Shown here: one piece after another, positions 24,599-34,160 of the stretch | Layout of the letters: each line of letters opens with the position of its first letter | Position numbering within the stretch: the stretch's first letter is position 1 | From: Acidobacteriota bacterium | GTDB lineage: Bacteria; Acidobacteriota; Terriglobia; Acidiferrales; UBA7541 | Length of the DNA stretch: 64,000 bases | Direction of reading: 5' to 3' | NCBI GenBank assembly: GCA_013289585.1 | Contig: JABCZR010000004.1 | Span: forward strand, 124,001 to 188,000 | Position numbers and translations under genes: made by a program | The notes under the pieces: generated by a model | Database searches by the model: none | Told to the model about the DNA's origin: nothing | The model's input: the letters and a program-made list of their open reading frames with translations, nothing else

Positions 24599-26038
24599 AT
24601 GTCCAACAAGTCCGAAAAAGAATTGATCTTTTTGCCCGGCGGCAACGGCGCGCCGCCCGTCGAGGGAGAGGAACTGCTTCCCGCGCTCGACGACATGACG
24701 CCGCGTGAAATCGTGCTGGAGCTCGATAAATATATCGTCGGCCAGAATGCGGCGAAGCGAGCTGTCGCGGTGGCGTTGCGCAATCGCGTCCGCCGACAGA
24801 AACTTCCGCCGGAAATTGCGGAAGATGTTTTGCCGAAGAACATTTTGATGATCGGCCCGACGGGAGTGGGGAAAACGGAGATTGCACGGCGGCTTGCGCG
24901 TCTGGCTGGATGCCCGTTCGTTAAAGTCGAGGCTTCCAAGTACACCGAAGTCGGCTACGTCGGACGCGACGTCGAATCCATGGTGCGCGACCTGGTGGAA
25001 ACTTCCATTGACATGATCCGCGAGGAAAAACTGGATGAGGTGGCTGACCGCGCCGAGCAGGCCGCGGAAGAGCGCGTGCTTGATCTGCTGCTGCCGCCAC
25101 CTCCACCACCCGCGCCGGGCACTCCGGAAGCGGAAGCAGCCGCGCAGCGCGAGCAGAACCAACGCACGCGCGAGAAACTTCGCGCGCAGCTTCGCGAAGG
25201 CAAGCTGGACCAGCGCATGGTGGACATCGAAGTCCGCGAGCGCGCCATGCCGTCGTTCGAAATTATTTCCAATCAGGGCGTCGAGGAGATGGACGTCAAT
25301 ATCAAGGACATGCTCTCCGGCATGTTCGGCCAGCAGAAGAAAAAACGCAAAATGAGCGTGGCCGACGCTTTCGAATACCTGATCCAGGAAGAAGAGAACA
25401 AACTGCTCGATATGGACCAGGTGACGCGCGTGGCGGTGGAGCGCGCGGAACAGATGGGCATCATTTTTATTGATGAAATTGATAAAGTGGCGGGCCGCGA
25501 ATCCGGACATGGGCCGGACGTTTCGCGCGAGGGCGTACAACGGGACATTCTTCCGATTATTGAAGGTACCACTGTCAACACGCGCTATGGGATGATTCGC
25601 ACCGATCACATTCTATTTATTGCGGCGGGCGCGTTTCACGTAACCAAACCTTCCGACTTGATTCCGGAACTCCAGGGCCGCTTGCCGATTCGCGTGGAAC
25701 TGCAATCGCTCAAGGAAGAGGATTTCATTCGAATTCTGACCGAGCCGAAGAACGCGCTCATCAAGCAGTATGTGGCGCTGCTGGAAACCGAAGGCGTCAA
25801 GCTGAACATCACGGAGGACGCCGTCGCGGCGGTCGCGCGCTTTGCTACCAGCGTGAACGAACAAACGGAAAATATCGGGGCGCGGCGCCTGCATACCATT
25901 CTGGAAAAAGTTCTCGACGAGATTTCGTTCGAAGCGCCCGACCTCAAGAAAAAGAATGTGAAAGTGGACGCGGCTTATGTGACCAAGCAGCTCGCAGATA
26001 TTGTAAAGAACCAGGATCTGAGCCGCTACATTCTGTAA
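24599..26038 (+). CDS. hslU: ATP-dependent protease ATPase subunit HslU
   Basis: The AAA+ unfoldase that feeds HslV. 479 residues: an N-terminal extension of about 33 residues, Walker [10 protein letters not shown] (about 86-94), the pore loop GYVGRD (about 119-124), then an I-domain containing a proline run ([11 protein letters not shown]) as a linker, Walker [10 protein letters not shown] (about 290-298), and sensor [12 protein letters not shown] near the end. It ends LSRYIL, the C-terminal tail that inserts into HslV. It belongs with hslV; the flanking genes are unrelated. Confidence 0.96.
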   Translation: MSNKSEKELIFLPGGNGAPPVEGEELLPALDDMTPREIVLELDKYIVGQNAAKRAVAVALRNRVRRQKLPPEIAEDVLPKNILMIGPTGVGKTEIARRLARLAGCPFVKVEASKYTEVGYVGRDVESMVRDLVETSIDMIREEKLDEVADRAEQAAEERVLDLLLPPPPPPAPGTPEAEAAAQREQNQRTREKLRAQLREGKLDQRMVDIEVRERAMPSFEIISNQGVEEMDVNIKDMLSGMFGQQKKKRKMSVADAFEYLIQEEENKLLDMDQVTRVAVERAEQMGIIFIDEIDKVAGRESGHGPDVSREGVQRDILPIIEGTTVNTRYGMIRTDHILFIAAGAFHVTKPSDLIPELQGRLPIRVELQSLKEEDFIRILTEPKNALIKQYVALLETEGVKLNITEDAVAAVARFATSVNEQTENIGARRLHTILEKVLDEISFEAPDLKKKNVKVDAAYVTKQLADIVKNQDLSRYIL

Positions 26039-26054
26039 TTCTTGAAATTGGAAA

Positions 26055-27227
26055 ATGGAAAATAGAAAAGGGACGAGACCCCACATTGCAGTGCGCCCCG
26101 CGCCATTCTTCCTCATTTTCTATTTTCTATTTTGCGTTTTCCTTGTTGCCTGCGGCGCGCCCGGGGAACCCACGCCGCCCACTCCAGTGGTTCCGGTGGC
26201 CATCACGGATCTGACGGCTCATCAGGACGGAGACGGCGTGCGGCTAACCTTCACCATGCCTTCGAATTCGGTAGCTGGCGTGAAGCTTGCCACAACTCCA
26301 GCGGTTGAAATCCTTCGTGGCGCATTGAAGCCCGATGGCTCGCCCGATCTCTCATCGTTTCGCGTTGTCTACGCCATTCCCGGCGCGCTCGTGGACAATT
26401 CCCGCTCCGAGGGACACATTGGCTTCACCGATCCGATCGCGCCCGAGGAGATTAAAGCGTCCGCGGGACGCACACTTGCTTATACGGTTCGAACGCGAGC
26501 TTCCCAGAAGCGCGTGTCAGCGGATTCGAATGTCGTGTCCGTGCGGGTTTTTGCTGTTCCCGAGCGGATCGCTTCTGTCGATGCCCGCGTCACCGAGCCG
26601 GCGATCGAGTTGAACTGGACGGCCCCGGCACGAACCTCGGCGGGAGATCCGCTTCCCGCGTTGATCACGGGTTATCGAATCTATCGCTCGGAGATTACTC
26701 CCTCTGCCGCTGCATCCGCGTCGGTTCCCCCTCAAGGGAAAAATGAAACGCCATATTCGCTGCTCGCAACTTCCGAGACCAGTAGCTACCGCGACACTTC
26801 CTTTGCGTTTGACCACACCTATGTCTACGTCGTGCGTAGCGTCATTCAGGCCGATGGCAGCGAACTGGAGTCCGCTGCCTCGCCGCCCGTGACGGTTACT
26901 CCGCTCGATACGTTTCCCCCTGCGGCACCACAGGGCGTTGTAGCTGCTTTGCTGCCGGGCGCGGCTCCGGGTGCGATGGTTGTCGATCTCTCCTGGTCCA
27001 TCAGCCTTGAAACCGATCTGGCAGGCTACCGCGTCTATAGGAGTGAACAGGAAGGCACCAGGGGGCAAGTTCTCAGTCCAGATTTATTGCCCACGCCTGC
27101 TGTTCGTGATACGTCTGTAGAGCCCGGTCATCGCTACTGGTATACCGTGACTGCCGTCGATCGCGCGGGAAATGAGAGCGCGCCGAGCGCCTCTGTCGCC
27201 GTTGACGTCACGCAACCTTCATCGTGA
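26055..27227 (+). CDS. Lipoprotein with fibronectin type III domains
   Basis: A 390-residue lipoprotein. The N-terminal hydrophobic run FFLIFYFLFCVFLVAC ends in a lipobox Cys33. Then Pro-rich linker PGEPTPPTPVV and repeated fibronectin type III-like units follow, with PAIELNWTAPART, ITGYRIYRSE, TYVYVVRSVI, VDLSWSISLETDLAGYRVYRS and RYWYTVTAVDRAGNESAPS. This suggests an outer-membrane or periplasmic surface protein. The hydrophobic core of the signal is partly encoded by an inverted repeat arm (26116-26127), so the start (26055) and the repeat should be read together. It lies 16 nt after hslU. Confidence 0.82.
   Translation: MENRKGTRPHIAVRPAPFFLIFYFLFCVFLVACGAPGEPTPPTPVVPVAITDLTAHQDGDGVRLTFTMPSNSVAGVKLATTPAVEILRGALKPDGSPDLSSFRVVYAIPGALVDNSRSEGHIGFTDPIAPEEIKASAGRTLAYTVRTRASQKRVSADSNVVSVRVFAVPERIASVDARVTEPAIELNWTAPARTSAGDPLPALITGYRIYRSEITPSAAASASVPPQGKNETPYSLLATSETSSYRDTSFAFDHTYVYVVRSVIQADGSELESAASPPVTVTPLDTFPPAAPQGVVAALLPGAAPGAMVVDLSWSISLETDLAGYRVYRSEQEGTRGQVLSPDLLPTPAVRDTSVEPGHRYWYTVTAVDRAGNESAPSASVAVDVTQPSS
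26058..26127. repeat. 12-bp inverted repeat across the lipoprotein gene start
   Basis: GAAAATAGAAAA (26058-26069) and TTTTCTATTTTC (26116-26127) are perfect complements separated by 46 nt. The left arm is adjacent to the ATG at 26055 and the right arm encodes part of the signal peptide (LIFYFLF). Arms are AT-rich against a GC-rich genome. Confidence 0.6.
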
Positions 27228-27238
27228 TTCCGGGTTAG

Positions 27239-27730
27239 ATGATTTTTCGAGTCTTGGGAGTCCAGCATCGGATGCCGATTCGCGCCTATTTACCGGGCTA
27301 TAGCTGGTTCCGGATCTTCCGCAACGCGGCGATTCGAATCGGCGTGTACACCAGTGTTTGCCTAGCGCTGGTATTTACAGCCTGGCTCTTTCTTGCCAAT
27401 CGTGTGCCGCTGATCGAGCGGTTGGCGGTGGAGCGCAATCTAGCTGCCGCGGTGCTTCTCTGCCTCTGCGCGCTGATTCCTTTCCTGCGCTTCCTGTCCC
27501 TGCCCGGGCACCAGTTGGCCTCCGGCTTGGTCGCGTGGCTTCTCTTTAGTTGCTACTATCGCTTACTTTGTGTTTTCTTTCGAAACCTCAGTGACTGGCA
27601 CAGCACGTTTCAGGTCTTTATGATCGGCGCCGTCGTGTATATGATCATCGCGACTCTTTCCTGGATTACCGTCACCATTTGGAGAACCCGAGCGGCGCAT
27701 GCTTCTCATCCCAATCATCATGCGAGCTGA
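27239..27730 (+). CDS. Small integral membrane protein, unknown function
   Basis: A 163-residue protein with about four hydrophobic helices: TSVCLALVFTAWLFLANRV (about 39-57), NLAAAVLLCLCALIPFLRFL (67-86), QLASGLVAWLLFSCYYRLLC (91-110) and VFMIGAVVYMIIATLSWITV (about 124-143). It has no recognised domain. The ATG at 27239 follows the lipoprotein gene by 11 nt and precedes the FAH-family gene by 6 nt, so the three may be one transcript. The first 20 residues are polar and may not be needed; the start could be lower. Confidence 0.7.
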   Translation: MIFRVLGVQHRMPIRAYLPGYSWFRIFRNAAIRIGVYTSVCLALVFTAWLFLANRVPLIERLAVERNLAAAVLLCLCALIPFLRFLSLPGHQLASGLVAWLLFSCYYRLLCVFFRNLSDWHSTFQVFMIGAVVYMIIATLSWITVTIWRTRAAHASHPNHHAS

Positions 27731-27736
27731 TCCCAG

Positions 27737-28525
27737 ATGAAATTCTGCCGTTTTGTGATCCGCGATGCTTCACCATCAACGTCCGCTGCACCGCTCCACG
27801 GTTTGATCGAAGACGGCGGCGTAATCGAAATTTCCGGTGTACCCTGGGGCGCGTGGACGCGCGGATCGCGTTCCTTGCGCCTCGCCGATGTGCGTTTTCT
27901 TGCGCCGGTTTCGCCCTCAAAAATTGTTTGTATCGGCAGGAATTACGCAGCCCACGCGGCGGAACTCGGCAACGAGGTGCCCAAAGAGCCGTTGATGTTC
28001 CTCAAGCCGCCTTCGTCGATCGTTGGCCCGCAGGAACCAATCGTCCTGACGCCGTATTCCCAGCGCGTGGAGCATGAAGGTGAACTCGCCATCGTCATGG
28101 GGAGCACCTGTTCGCATCTGCGCGACAGCGATGACGCGCTCGCCCATGTCCTGGGCTACACCTGCCTCAACGACGTTACGGCGCGCGACCTCCAGAAATC
28201 CGACGTTCAGTTCACCCGCGCGAAGGGTTTCGATACCTTTTGCGCCGTCGGCCCGCATATCGAAACGGATCTCGACCCCTCTAACGTTCTCGTCGAGACG
28301 CATGTCAACGGCGCCAGCCGCCAGTCCGGCAGCACTTCCCTGATGGTCTATCCACCGGCGTTCCTCATCCGTTGGATCTCTCGCATGATGACACTGCTTC
28401 CCGGCGACGTCATCGCCACCGGAACGCCAGCGGGAGTTGGGCCGCTCGTAGCGGGCGACACGGTGGAGGTCAGCGTGGCCGGTATTGGCGTGTTGCGCAA
28501 TCCGGTGCACGCCCCGCAAGCGTAG
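27737..28525 (+). CDS. Fumarylacetoacetate hydrolase-family protein
   Basis: The FAH/HpcE-like family includes hydrolases, isomerases and decarboxylases of aromatic degradation and oxaloacetate tautomerases. The 262-residue protein has the typical two-part layout: an N-terminal cap ([13 protein letters not shown] to about 60) and the FAH core starting [17 protein letters not shown]. Metal-binding acidic residues are visible in [11 protein letters not shown] and CLNDVTARD. The core ends with [14 protein letters not shown] and DTVEVSV. The substrate is unclear; there are no aromatic-degradation genes nearby. Confidence 0.9.
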   Translation: MKFCRFVIRDASPSTSAAPLHGLIEDGGVIEISGVPWGAWTRGSRSLRLADVRFLAPVSPSKIVCIGRNYAAHAAELGNEVPKEPLMFLKPPSSIVGPQEPIVLTPYSQRVEHEGELAIVMGSTCSHLRDSDDALAHVLGYTCLNDVTARDLQKSDVQFTRAKGFDTFCAVGPHIETDLDPSNVLVETHVNGASRQSGSTSLMVYPPAFLIRWISRMMTLLPGDVIATGTPAGVGPLVAGDTVEVSVAGIGVLRNPVHAPQA

Positions 28526-28670
28526 TTTCACGCAAGCCGCTCGGTTTCGGTAGAATACGCATCAGTGGGACGCAGGTGGAACGAATCGTTATCTTCCACT
28601 GCGGCGGAAGCGCGTATCGTGTCTTGCGCTGTGCTGAATCCCACATACTTGAAGCTACGGAGCCCGCTCG

Positions 28671-29123
28671 TTGCAAGCCTTGCTCGCTGACTGGAAACTG
28701 ATTTTGACCATGGTATGTGCGGCCATTGCAGCCCTGGCCATGATCGCTTACGCTTTCTTCCGCCCCGCCGTGGATCCGTACGAAGCCGAACGCAAGCGCC
28801 GCCTTCATCTCAATCAGATCGGCCGGATTGCGGAAGGGCAGGTTGTCGAGCTCATCGAGCACCCGCCGGAATCCAAAGAAGCGCGCAAGGGCTTCTTCAA
28901 CAAGAGCGCCCACCCCCTCGGCGATTTGGGGCCGCGCCATCTGGTTTCCTATAGTTATGCGATTTCCGGAGTCACTTATCACACCGCGCAAGACATTACG
29001 GGGCTTGAGGGGCAGATTCGCTTCGATCGGCTCGTGGCCGGGCAACCGGCCAGCGTGAAATACGACACCTCCAATCCCAGCGACTCCATCATCGTTGCCG
29101 ACGACTGGTCTGGGTTGCGCTGA
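28671..29123 (+). CDS. DUF3592-like membrane-anchored protein
   Basis: A 150-residue protein with one N-terminal helix (LILTMVCAAIAALAMIAYAFF, about 9-29), then a cytoplasm-facing basic stretch and a C-terminal strand-rich domain. The pattern VSYSYAISGVTYHTAQ, RLVAGQPASVKYDTSNPSDS resembles DUF3592 (Y-x-Y-x-x-x-G-x-x-Y and Y-x-P-x-x-P). The TTG start at 28671 is the first in-frame; ATG 28710 is an alternative but would cut the helix. It stands alone, 145 bp after the FAH gene. Confidence 0.65.
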   Translation: MQALLADWKLILTMVCAAIAALAMIAYAFFRPAVDPYEAERKRRLHLNQIGRIAEGQVVELIEHPPESKEARKGFFNKSAHPLGDLGPRHLVSYSYAISGVTYHTAQDITGLEGQIRFDRLVAGQPASVKYDTSNPSDSIIVADDWSGLR

Positions 29124-29238
29124 CTCTGGAACCTCTGAGTTAGTGCATACTCTCTTCACGCGGCCTTCCGTATTCTGATTTTTGCTTGGTTGCGCTATCC
29201 TTCTCTACACCGCGCCTGGGCGGCCCAATCCAACACCC

Positions 29239-29493
29239 ATGAAGATGATCCTCGCTTCCATCCTGACCACGATCCTCATCGTGACGATGACTCTCGGCGC
29301 GATGTTTATTCTCGTCCAGGCGACGGAGTACGTGACTTCGCTCGAATCGCCGCTGGACCGCGCCACCGCCATGGGCGCGGAGCTGATTCTGGGCGTCGTC
29401 TTGCTCCTGGGAACCGTTTGGCTTGCCACGCACCTCGCCGTCCGGATTTTCTCCACAAAAGAACCCCCTCCTGAGGGAGGACCCGTTGTCTGA
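29239..29493 (+). CDS. Small two-helix membrane protein before the carboxylase genes
   Basis: An 84-residue protein with two hydrophobic helices ([23 protein letters not shown], about 3-25, and [22 protein letters not shown], about 46-67) separated by a short polar turn. It starts at ATG 29239; an upstream in-frame ATG at 29182 would add 19 residues with no benefit. The stop overlaps the start of the carboxyltransferase gene by 8 nt, so they are co-translated. Its role is unknown. Confidence 0.68.
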   Translation: MKMILASILTTILIVTMTLGAMFILVQATEYVTSLESPLDRATAMGAELILGVVLLLGTVWLATHLAVRIFSTKEPPPEGGPVV

Positions 29494-31075
29494 GCCAAAA
29501 CCGATCCTGTCGTCCGCGGCAAAACATCGCGATCGCATGGATGAACTTCATCGCCTATCCGCGGAAGCAGAGGCCGGCGGCGGTCCCGAGCGCCGCGAAC
29601 GCGAGCACAAAGCGGGCAAGCTTACTGCTCGTGAACGCATCCATCTGCTGCTTGATGAAGGTACCTTCGAAGAGCTGGATAAATTCGTCCGTCACCGCTG
29701 CGTGGATTTTGGCATGCAAGAGCAACGTCCCGCCGGCGATGGCTTCGTTACGGGTTTCGGCCGCATCGATGGACGCCTGGTATACGTTTTCGCGCAGGAC
29801 TTCACGGTATTTGGCGGTTCGCTCTCGGAAACGAACGCGCTGAAGATCTGCAAGATAATGGACCTCGCCATGCGCGCGGGCGCCCCGGTCATCGGCCTCA
29901 ACGATTCCGGCGGCGCGCGCATTCAGGAGGGCGTCGCTTCGCTTGCCGGTTATGCCGACATTTTTCTGCGTAACACGTTGGCCAGCGGCGTCATTCCGCA
30001 AATCAGCGCGATCATGGGACCTTGCGCCGGCGGCGCGGTCTATTCGCCGGCCATCACCGATTTCATTTTCATGACGCGCGAGACTTCCTACATGTTCGTC
30101 ACCGGCCCGGACGTCATCAAGACCGTCACGCATGAGGAAGTCACCAAGCAGGAACTCGGCGGCGCCATGACGCACAATGAGAAGAGCGGCGTGGCGCATT
30201 TTGTTTCGCGCGACGATGCCGATTGCCTCGCCATGATCCGCGAGCTGCTGGGTTTTCTTCCTTCGAACAATGTGGATGACCCGCCCCGTCGCGCTACTTC
30301 AGACTCCGCCACTCGCCGCGATGAAACGCTTAACACGCTTGTACCCGCCGACCCCCAAAAGCCTTACGACATCAAGGACGCCATCCACTTGATCGTGGAC
30401 GATGGCTACTTTTTCGAAGTGCACGAGCATTACGCGAAAAATATCGTTGTGGGCTTCGCGCGGCTTGATGGCCGCCCCGTCGGCATCGTCGGCAATCAGC
30501 CGGCATTTCTCGCCGGGGTCCTCGACATCAACGCTTCCGTGAAGGGCGCGCGCTTCGTGCGCTTCTGCGACGCCTTCAACATCCCGTTGATTACATTCGA
30601 GGATGTTCCCGGCTTCCTCCCCGGCACGCAGCAGGAGTTCGGCGGGATCATCCGGCATGGTGCGAAACTGCTCTTCGCGTTCGCCGAAGCCACGGTCCCG
30701 AAAATCACCGTGATTACGCGCAAAGCTTATGGCGGCGCCTACTGCGTCATGGCCTCGAAACATATCCGTACTGACGCCAACTTTGCCTGGCCCACAGCGG
30801 AGATCGCCGTCATGGGTCCCGAAAGCGCAGTGAACATCGTGTACAAACGCGATCTGGACAAAGCCCCCGAATCCGAGCGCGAAAAGCTTCGCCAGGAAAA
30901 AATCGCCGAATTCCGCGAGCGTTTTGCCAATCCTTTCGTTGCCGCCGAACATGGCTACATCGACGCCGTCATCGAGCCAGCCGACACTCGCGCCCGCCTT
31001 ATCACCGCTCTGCGCGCCCTCGAGAACAAGCGCGACACAAATCCGAAGAAGAAGCATGGCAACATTCCGTTATGA
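29486..31075 (+). CDS. Acyl-CoA carboxylase carboxyltransferase (propionyl-CoA carboxylase beta-like)
   Basis: Carboxyltransferase subunit of a biotin-dependent acyl-CoA carboxylase, moving carboxyl from biotin to an acyl-CoA such as propionyl- or methylcrotonyl-CoA. The two crotonase-like halves are visible: N-half with [19 protein letters not shown] (about 90-108) and [21 protein letters not shown]-half with [32 protein letters not shown] and [12 protein letters not shown]. It ends near [18 protein letters not shown]. The TTG start at 29486 has GAGGGAGG 5 nt upstream and 529 residues; the frame also runs back to 29423. PCC-like, but the substrate is not proved by sequence alone. Confidence 0.92.
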   Translation: MSEPKPILSSAAKHRDRMDELHRLSAEAEAGGGPERREREHKAGKLTARERIHLLLDEGTFEELDKFVRHRCVDFGMQEQRPAGDGFVTGFGRIDGRLVYVFAQDFTVFGGSLSETNALKICKIMDLAMRAGAPVIGLNDSGGARIQEGVASLAGYADIFLRNTLASGVIPQISAIMGPCAGGAVYSPAITDFIFMTRETSYMFVTGPDVIKTVTHEEVTKQELGGAMTHNEKSGVAHFVSRDDADCLAMIRELLGFLPSNNVDDPPRRATSDSATRRDETLNTLVPADPQKPYDIKDAIHLIVDDGYFFEVHEHYAKNIVVGFARLDGRPVGIVGNQPAFLAGVLDINASVKGARFVRFCDAFNIPLITFEDVPGFLPGTQQEFGGIIRHGAKLLFAFAEATVPKITVITRKAYGGAYCVMASKHIRTDANFAWPTAEIAVMGPESAVNIVYKRDLDKAPESEREKLRQEKIAEFRERFANPFVAAEHGYIDAVIEPADTRARLITALRALENKRDTNPKKKHGNIPL

Positions 31076-31112
31076 AGCAAAAGTTCACTTTCCCACCCTG
31101 ACTGGAGCTGCG

Positions 31113-32039
31113 ATGCATCTTCATAGGCTTACAGCTGCAATTGCAGTTTTATTCTTGGTGGCTGCGGGTACTCGAGCACAAACTAAAACGGTTGCGGAGC
31201 GGCTCGGCTACCCGGCCGATTCGAAACTCCTCATCGTTCACGCCGACGATCTTGCGGTTGCGCATTCCGTGGATGCCGCCAGCTTCGATGCGCTGGACAA
31301 AAATGCAATCACCTCCGCCAGCATCATGGTGCCGTGCCCCTGGTTGTCCGAAGTCGCGAACTATGCGAAAGCCCATCCGGATGCCGATTTGGGTTTGCAC
31401 CTCACGCTCACCAGCGAATGGCGGACCTATCGCTGGGGTCCAGTGGAATCAAAAAATAGGGTCCCCACGCTGCTCGATCCTTCTGGCTATCTTTGGCCGG
31501 AGACTCCCGCGGCCGTCTCGCATATCAAGCCCGAAGAAGCGGAGCGCGAAATTCGCACACAAGTCGAATTTGCTGTTGCTTCGGGGATTCACCCCACGCA
31601 TCTCGACACCCACATGGGGGCGCTGTTTTCCTCCCCGGAATTATTCGCAGCATTTGTCAAAATTGCTCACGAATACAAACTACCTTTCTTCGCGCCCCGG
31701 TTGCCCGGCGAAGGAGCCAAGCTGCTCTCGCTTCTCCAGGAAAAGGACATCATCGTGGACTCGGTGGTGATCGCGAACCCCACGATTCAAGCGAACGCGT
31801 GGATGAGTTTCTATATCGACGCGATCAAGAACATGAAGCCCGGACTCACGGAAATGATTGTTCACCTCGGCCACGATGACGCTGAGCTGCAAGCGGTCAT
31901 GGTGGACCACCCCGATTACGGAGCGGCATGGCGGCAACGCGACTATGACACTGTGACCAGCCCGGAGTTCAAGAAAGCTCTTCAGGAGAACAAAATCATC
32001 CTCGTCAAGTGGAAAGATCTGCAAAAACTCCTGAAGTAG
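31113..32039 (+). CDS. Exported YdjC/ChbG-type carbohydrate deacetylase
   Basis: ChbG-like enzymes deacetylate chitooligosaccharides and related carbohydrates. The 308-residue protein has a Sec signal (MHLHRLTAAIAVLFLVAAG, cleavage after RAQ) and the family motifs: LLIVHADDLAVAHSVDAA (about 43-60, with the first Asp pair), a zinc-binding THLDTHMGAL near 172, and EMIVHLGHDDAE near 248. GGAG lies 5 nt before the ATG at 31113; the open frame continues upstream into the carboxyltransferase gene without a signal. It separates the carboxyltransferase from biotin carboxylase. Confidence 0.85.
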   Translation: MHLHRLTAAIAVLFLVAAGTRAQTKTVAERLGYPADSKLLIVHADDLAVAHSVDAASFDALDKNAITSASIMVPCPWLSEVANYAKAHPDADLGLHLTLTSEWRTYRWGPVESKNRVPTLLDPSGYLWPETPAAVSHIKPEEAEREIRTQVEFAVASGIHPTHLDTHMGALFSSPELFAAFVKIAHEYKLPFFAPRLPGEGAKLLSLLQEKDIIVDSVVIANPTIQANAWMSFYIDAIKNMKPGLTEMIVHLGHDDAELQAVMVDHPDYGAAWRQRDYDTVTSPEFKKALQENKIILVKWKDLQKLLK

Positions 32040-32116
32040 CATCTAGGCAACGTGAGGTGCAGAGACCCACTGCCGAGTTTCTCCGCGTGCTAAACTTTTC
32101 CCTCGCTTAGTCCCTT

Positions 32117-33646
32117 ATGTTCAAGAAAATCCTGATTGCCAATCGTGGTGAAATCGCCGTGCGCATCCTGCGCGCCTGCCGCGAACTCGGCATCCGGTCG
32201 GTTGCGATCTTTAGCGACGTGGATCGCAAGTCGCTCCACGTCCGCCTCGCTGATGAAGCGTATCCCATTGGCCCCGCGCCCTCGCGCGAAAGCTATCTCA
32301 GCATTGAGAAGATCATGGACGTAGCGCGGCACTCGCACTGCGACGCTGTCCATCCTGGTTACGGCTTTCTCGCCGAAAACCCTGCTCTACCCCGAGCTTG
32401 CACGGATGCGGGCCTTACCTTTATCGGTCCGCCAGCCGAAGCTATGGAAGCTCTCGGTTCGAAAACCGCGGGCCGCCAGCTTGCGCGTCGATCCGATGTT
32501 CCAACGGTTCCGGGAACCAACGACCCCATTGAAAAGCTCGCCGAGGCGCAGGCCGTCGCGCAAAGCATGGGCTACCCCGTTTTGCTGAAAGCAGTCAGCG
32601 GCGGGGGCGGCAAGGGCATGCGCCTTGTCCACAGCGACGCCGAATTCGAATCCGCGTTTCGCGACGCTTCCTCCGAAGCGATGAACGCGTTCGGCGACGA
32701 GCGACTCTACCTGGAAAAGTATCTGGAGCGGCCGCGTCATATCGAAATCCAGATTCTTGCCGACAACCACGGCCGCGTCGTTTCCCTCGGCGAACGCGAA
32801 TGCTCGGTTCAGCGCCGCCATCAAAAAGTCATCGAAGAAGCGCCTTCGCCGATCGTTACGCCGGACCTGCGCAAGAAAATGGGTGACGCCGCGGTGCGCC
32901 TCGCTCGCGCCGGTGGATATGTGAATGCCGGCACCGTCGAATTCCTGGTGGACCAGAATCTGGATTTTTATTTTCTGGAAGTGAACACACGCCTGCAGGT
33001 GGAGCACCCGGTCACCGAACAAGTCACTGGTCTCGATCTCGTCAAACTCCAGATCGCCATCGCCGCCGGCCATCGCTTGCCGTTCGCCTGGGAAACCATA
33101 ACGCCGCGCGGCCACGCAATGGAAGTCCGCCTCTACGCAGAGGATCCCGCTAACAATTTCTTTCCTTCGCCGGGAAAAATTCTTTCCTGTCATGTGCCCA
33201 GCGGTCCCGGAATTCGCCTGGACGACGGCGTTTATGAAGGCTGGACCGTGCCCAACGATTACGATCCGCTGTTGAGCAAGCTCATCGCCTGGGGCAACAG
33301 CCGCGAAGAGACTATCGCGCGCCTTCGCCGGGCTCTCGAGGAGTATGCCGTAACCGGCATCAAAACCAACGCCGGGCTATTCCTCCGCATCCTTTCGGAT
33401 CCGGATTTCCTGCGTGGTGAAATTCACACCAAATGGCTCGACGAATTGCTTCGCCGTCCGAACGCCGCAACGGCTGATTCGAATGCGGATGAAACGGGCA
33501 GCGCTGTTTCGAACGCTGCCGCTATCGCCGCCGCCATTTGGCAGGCGACACAGGGCGGCGCGCCATCCGCTGCGGTACACGAGTGCGATACGCCCTCCCG
33601 CTGGAAACTTGAAGGCCGCCGCGCGCAACTGGACCGCGAGCCATGA
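32117..33646 (+). CDS. Biotin carboxylase subunit of acyl-CoA carboxylase
   Basis: ATP-dependent carboxylation of biotin. The 509-residue protein has the N-terminal FKKILIANRGEIAVRILRA (2-20), HPGYGFLAEN (about 79-88), glycine loop AVSGGGGKGMR (about 158-168), ECSVQRRHQKVIEEAPSP, and the catalytic FLEVNTRLQVEHPVTE. The last 60 residues go beyond the biotin carboxylase core. They contain AAAIAAAIWQATQ and SRWKLEGRR, the beginning of the BT domain that links to biotin carrier in propionyl-CoA carboxylase alpha. The BT domain appears to continue in the next gene, reached through a 4-nt ATGA overlap. Confidence 0.93.
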   Translation: MFKKILIANRGEIAVRILRACRELGIRSVAIFSDVDRKSLHVRLADEAYPIGPAPSRESYLSIEKIMDVARHSHCDAVHPGYGFLAENPALPRACTDAGLTFIGPPAEAMEALGSKTAGRQLARRSDVPTVPGTNDPIEKLAEAQAVAQSMGYPVLLKAVSGGGGKGMRLVHSDAEFESAFRDASSEAMNAFGDERLYLEKYLERPRHIEIQILADNHGRVVSLGERECSVQRRHQKVIEEAPSPIVTPDLRKKMGDAAVRLARAGGYVNAGTVEFLVDQNLDFYFLEVNTRLQVEHPVTEQVTGLDLVKLQIAIAAGHRLPFAWETITPRGHAMEVRLYAEDPANNFFPSPGKILSCHVPSGPGIRLDDGVYEGWTVPNDYDPLLSKLIAWGNSREETIARLRRALEEYAVTGIKTNAGLFLRILSDPDFLRGEIHTKWLDELLRRPNAATADSNADETGSAVSNAAAIAAAIWQATQGGAPSAAVHECDTPSRWKLEGRRAQLDREP

Positions 33647-34155
33647 AATACGAAATCCAACTCGAAGGTTTATTCGGCAAGAAAACCCACAGCGTCGAGC
33701 TGGAACGCAACTCCAACGGCTGGCGCATTATTCTTGACGGCCAGGCTGTCGATGCCGACGCCGTCCAAATTTCTCCATACATACTCTCGATCCTGTTGAA
33801 TGGAGAATCGCACGAAGTCCGGATCACTCCAGAGTCCGGCAGCAAGCTGAAGCTCCAAACCCGTACTCAGGAATTCGGCGCGGAAGTGATTGACCCTCGC
33901 TCCTGGAGCGGCCGCCGCCACGGGCACGTCGAAGCGCAAGGCCGCCAGCAGATCGTGGCGCCGATGCCAGGCAAGATTGTTCGCGTTCTGGTGAAAGCGG
34001 GCGACCACGTCGAAGCTGGCCAGGGGCTGCTCGTTGTCGAGGCCATGAAAATGCAGAACGAAATCCGCTCACCGAAGACCGGCATCATCGAACGTGTTCT
34101 CGCCAAAGAAGGCCAGCCGGTCACCGCCGGCGAAGTTCTCGCCTGGGTCGAGTAA
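33643..34155 (+). CDS. Biotin carboxyl carrier protein with N-terminal BT-like segment
   Basis: A 170-residue carrier with an N-terminal strand-rich region (about 1-75) resembling the second half of the PCCA BT domain, then a linker (SGRRHGHVEAQGRQQ), then the biotinyl domain from IVAPMPGKIVRVLVKAGDHV (about 105-124) to the end. The biotin-acceptor Lys lies in VVEAMKMQNEI (about 132-142). Its start overlaps the biotin carboxylase stop (ATGA). The split between BC and carrier seems to fall within the BT region. Confidence 0.93.
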   Translation: MKYEIQLEGLFGKKTHSVELERNSNGWRIILDGQAVDADAVQISPYILSILLNGESHEVRITPESGSKLKLQTRTQEFGAEVIDPRSWSGRRHGHVEAQGRQQIVAPMPGKIVRVLVKAGDHVEAGQGLLVVEAMKMQNEIRSPKTGIIERVLAKEGQPVTAGEVLAWVE

Positions 34156-34160
34156 TAGCG

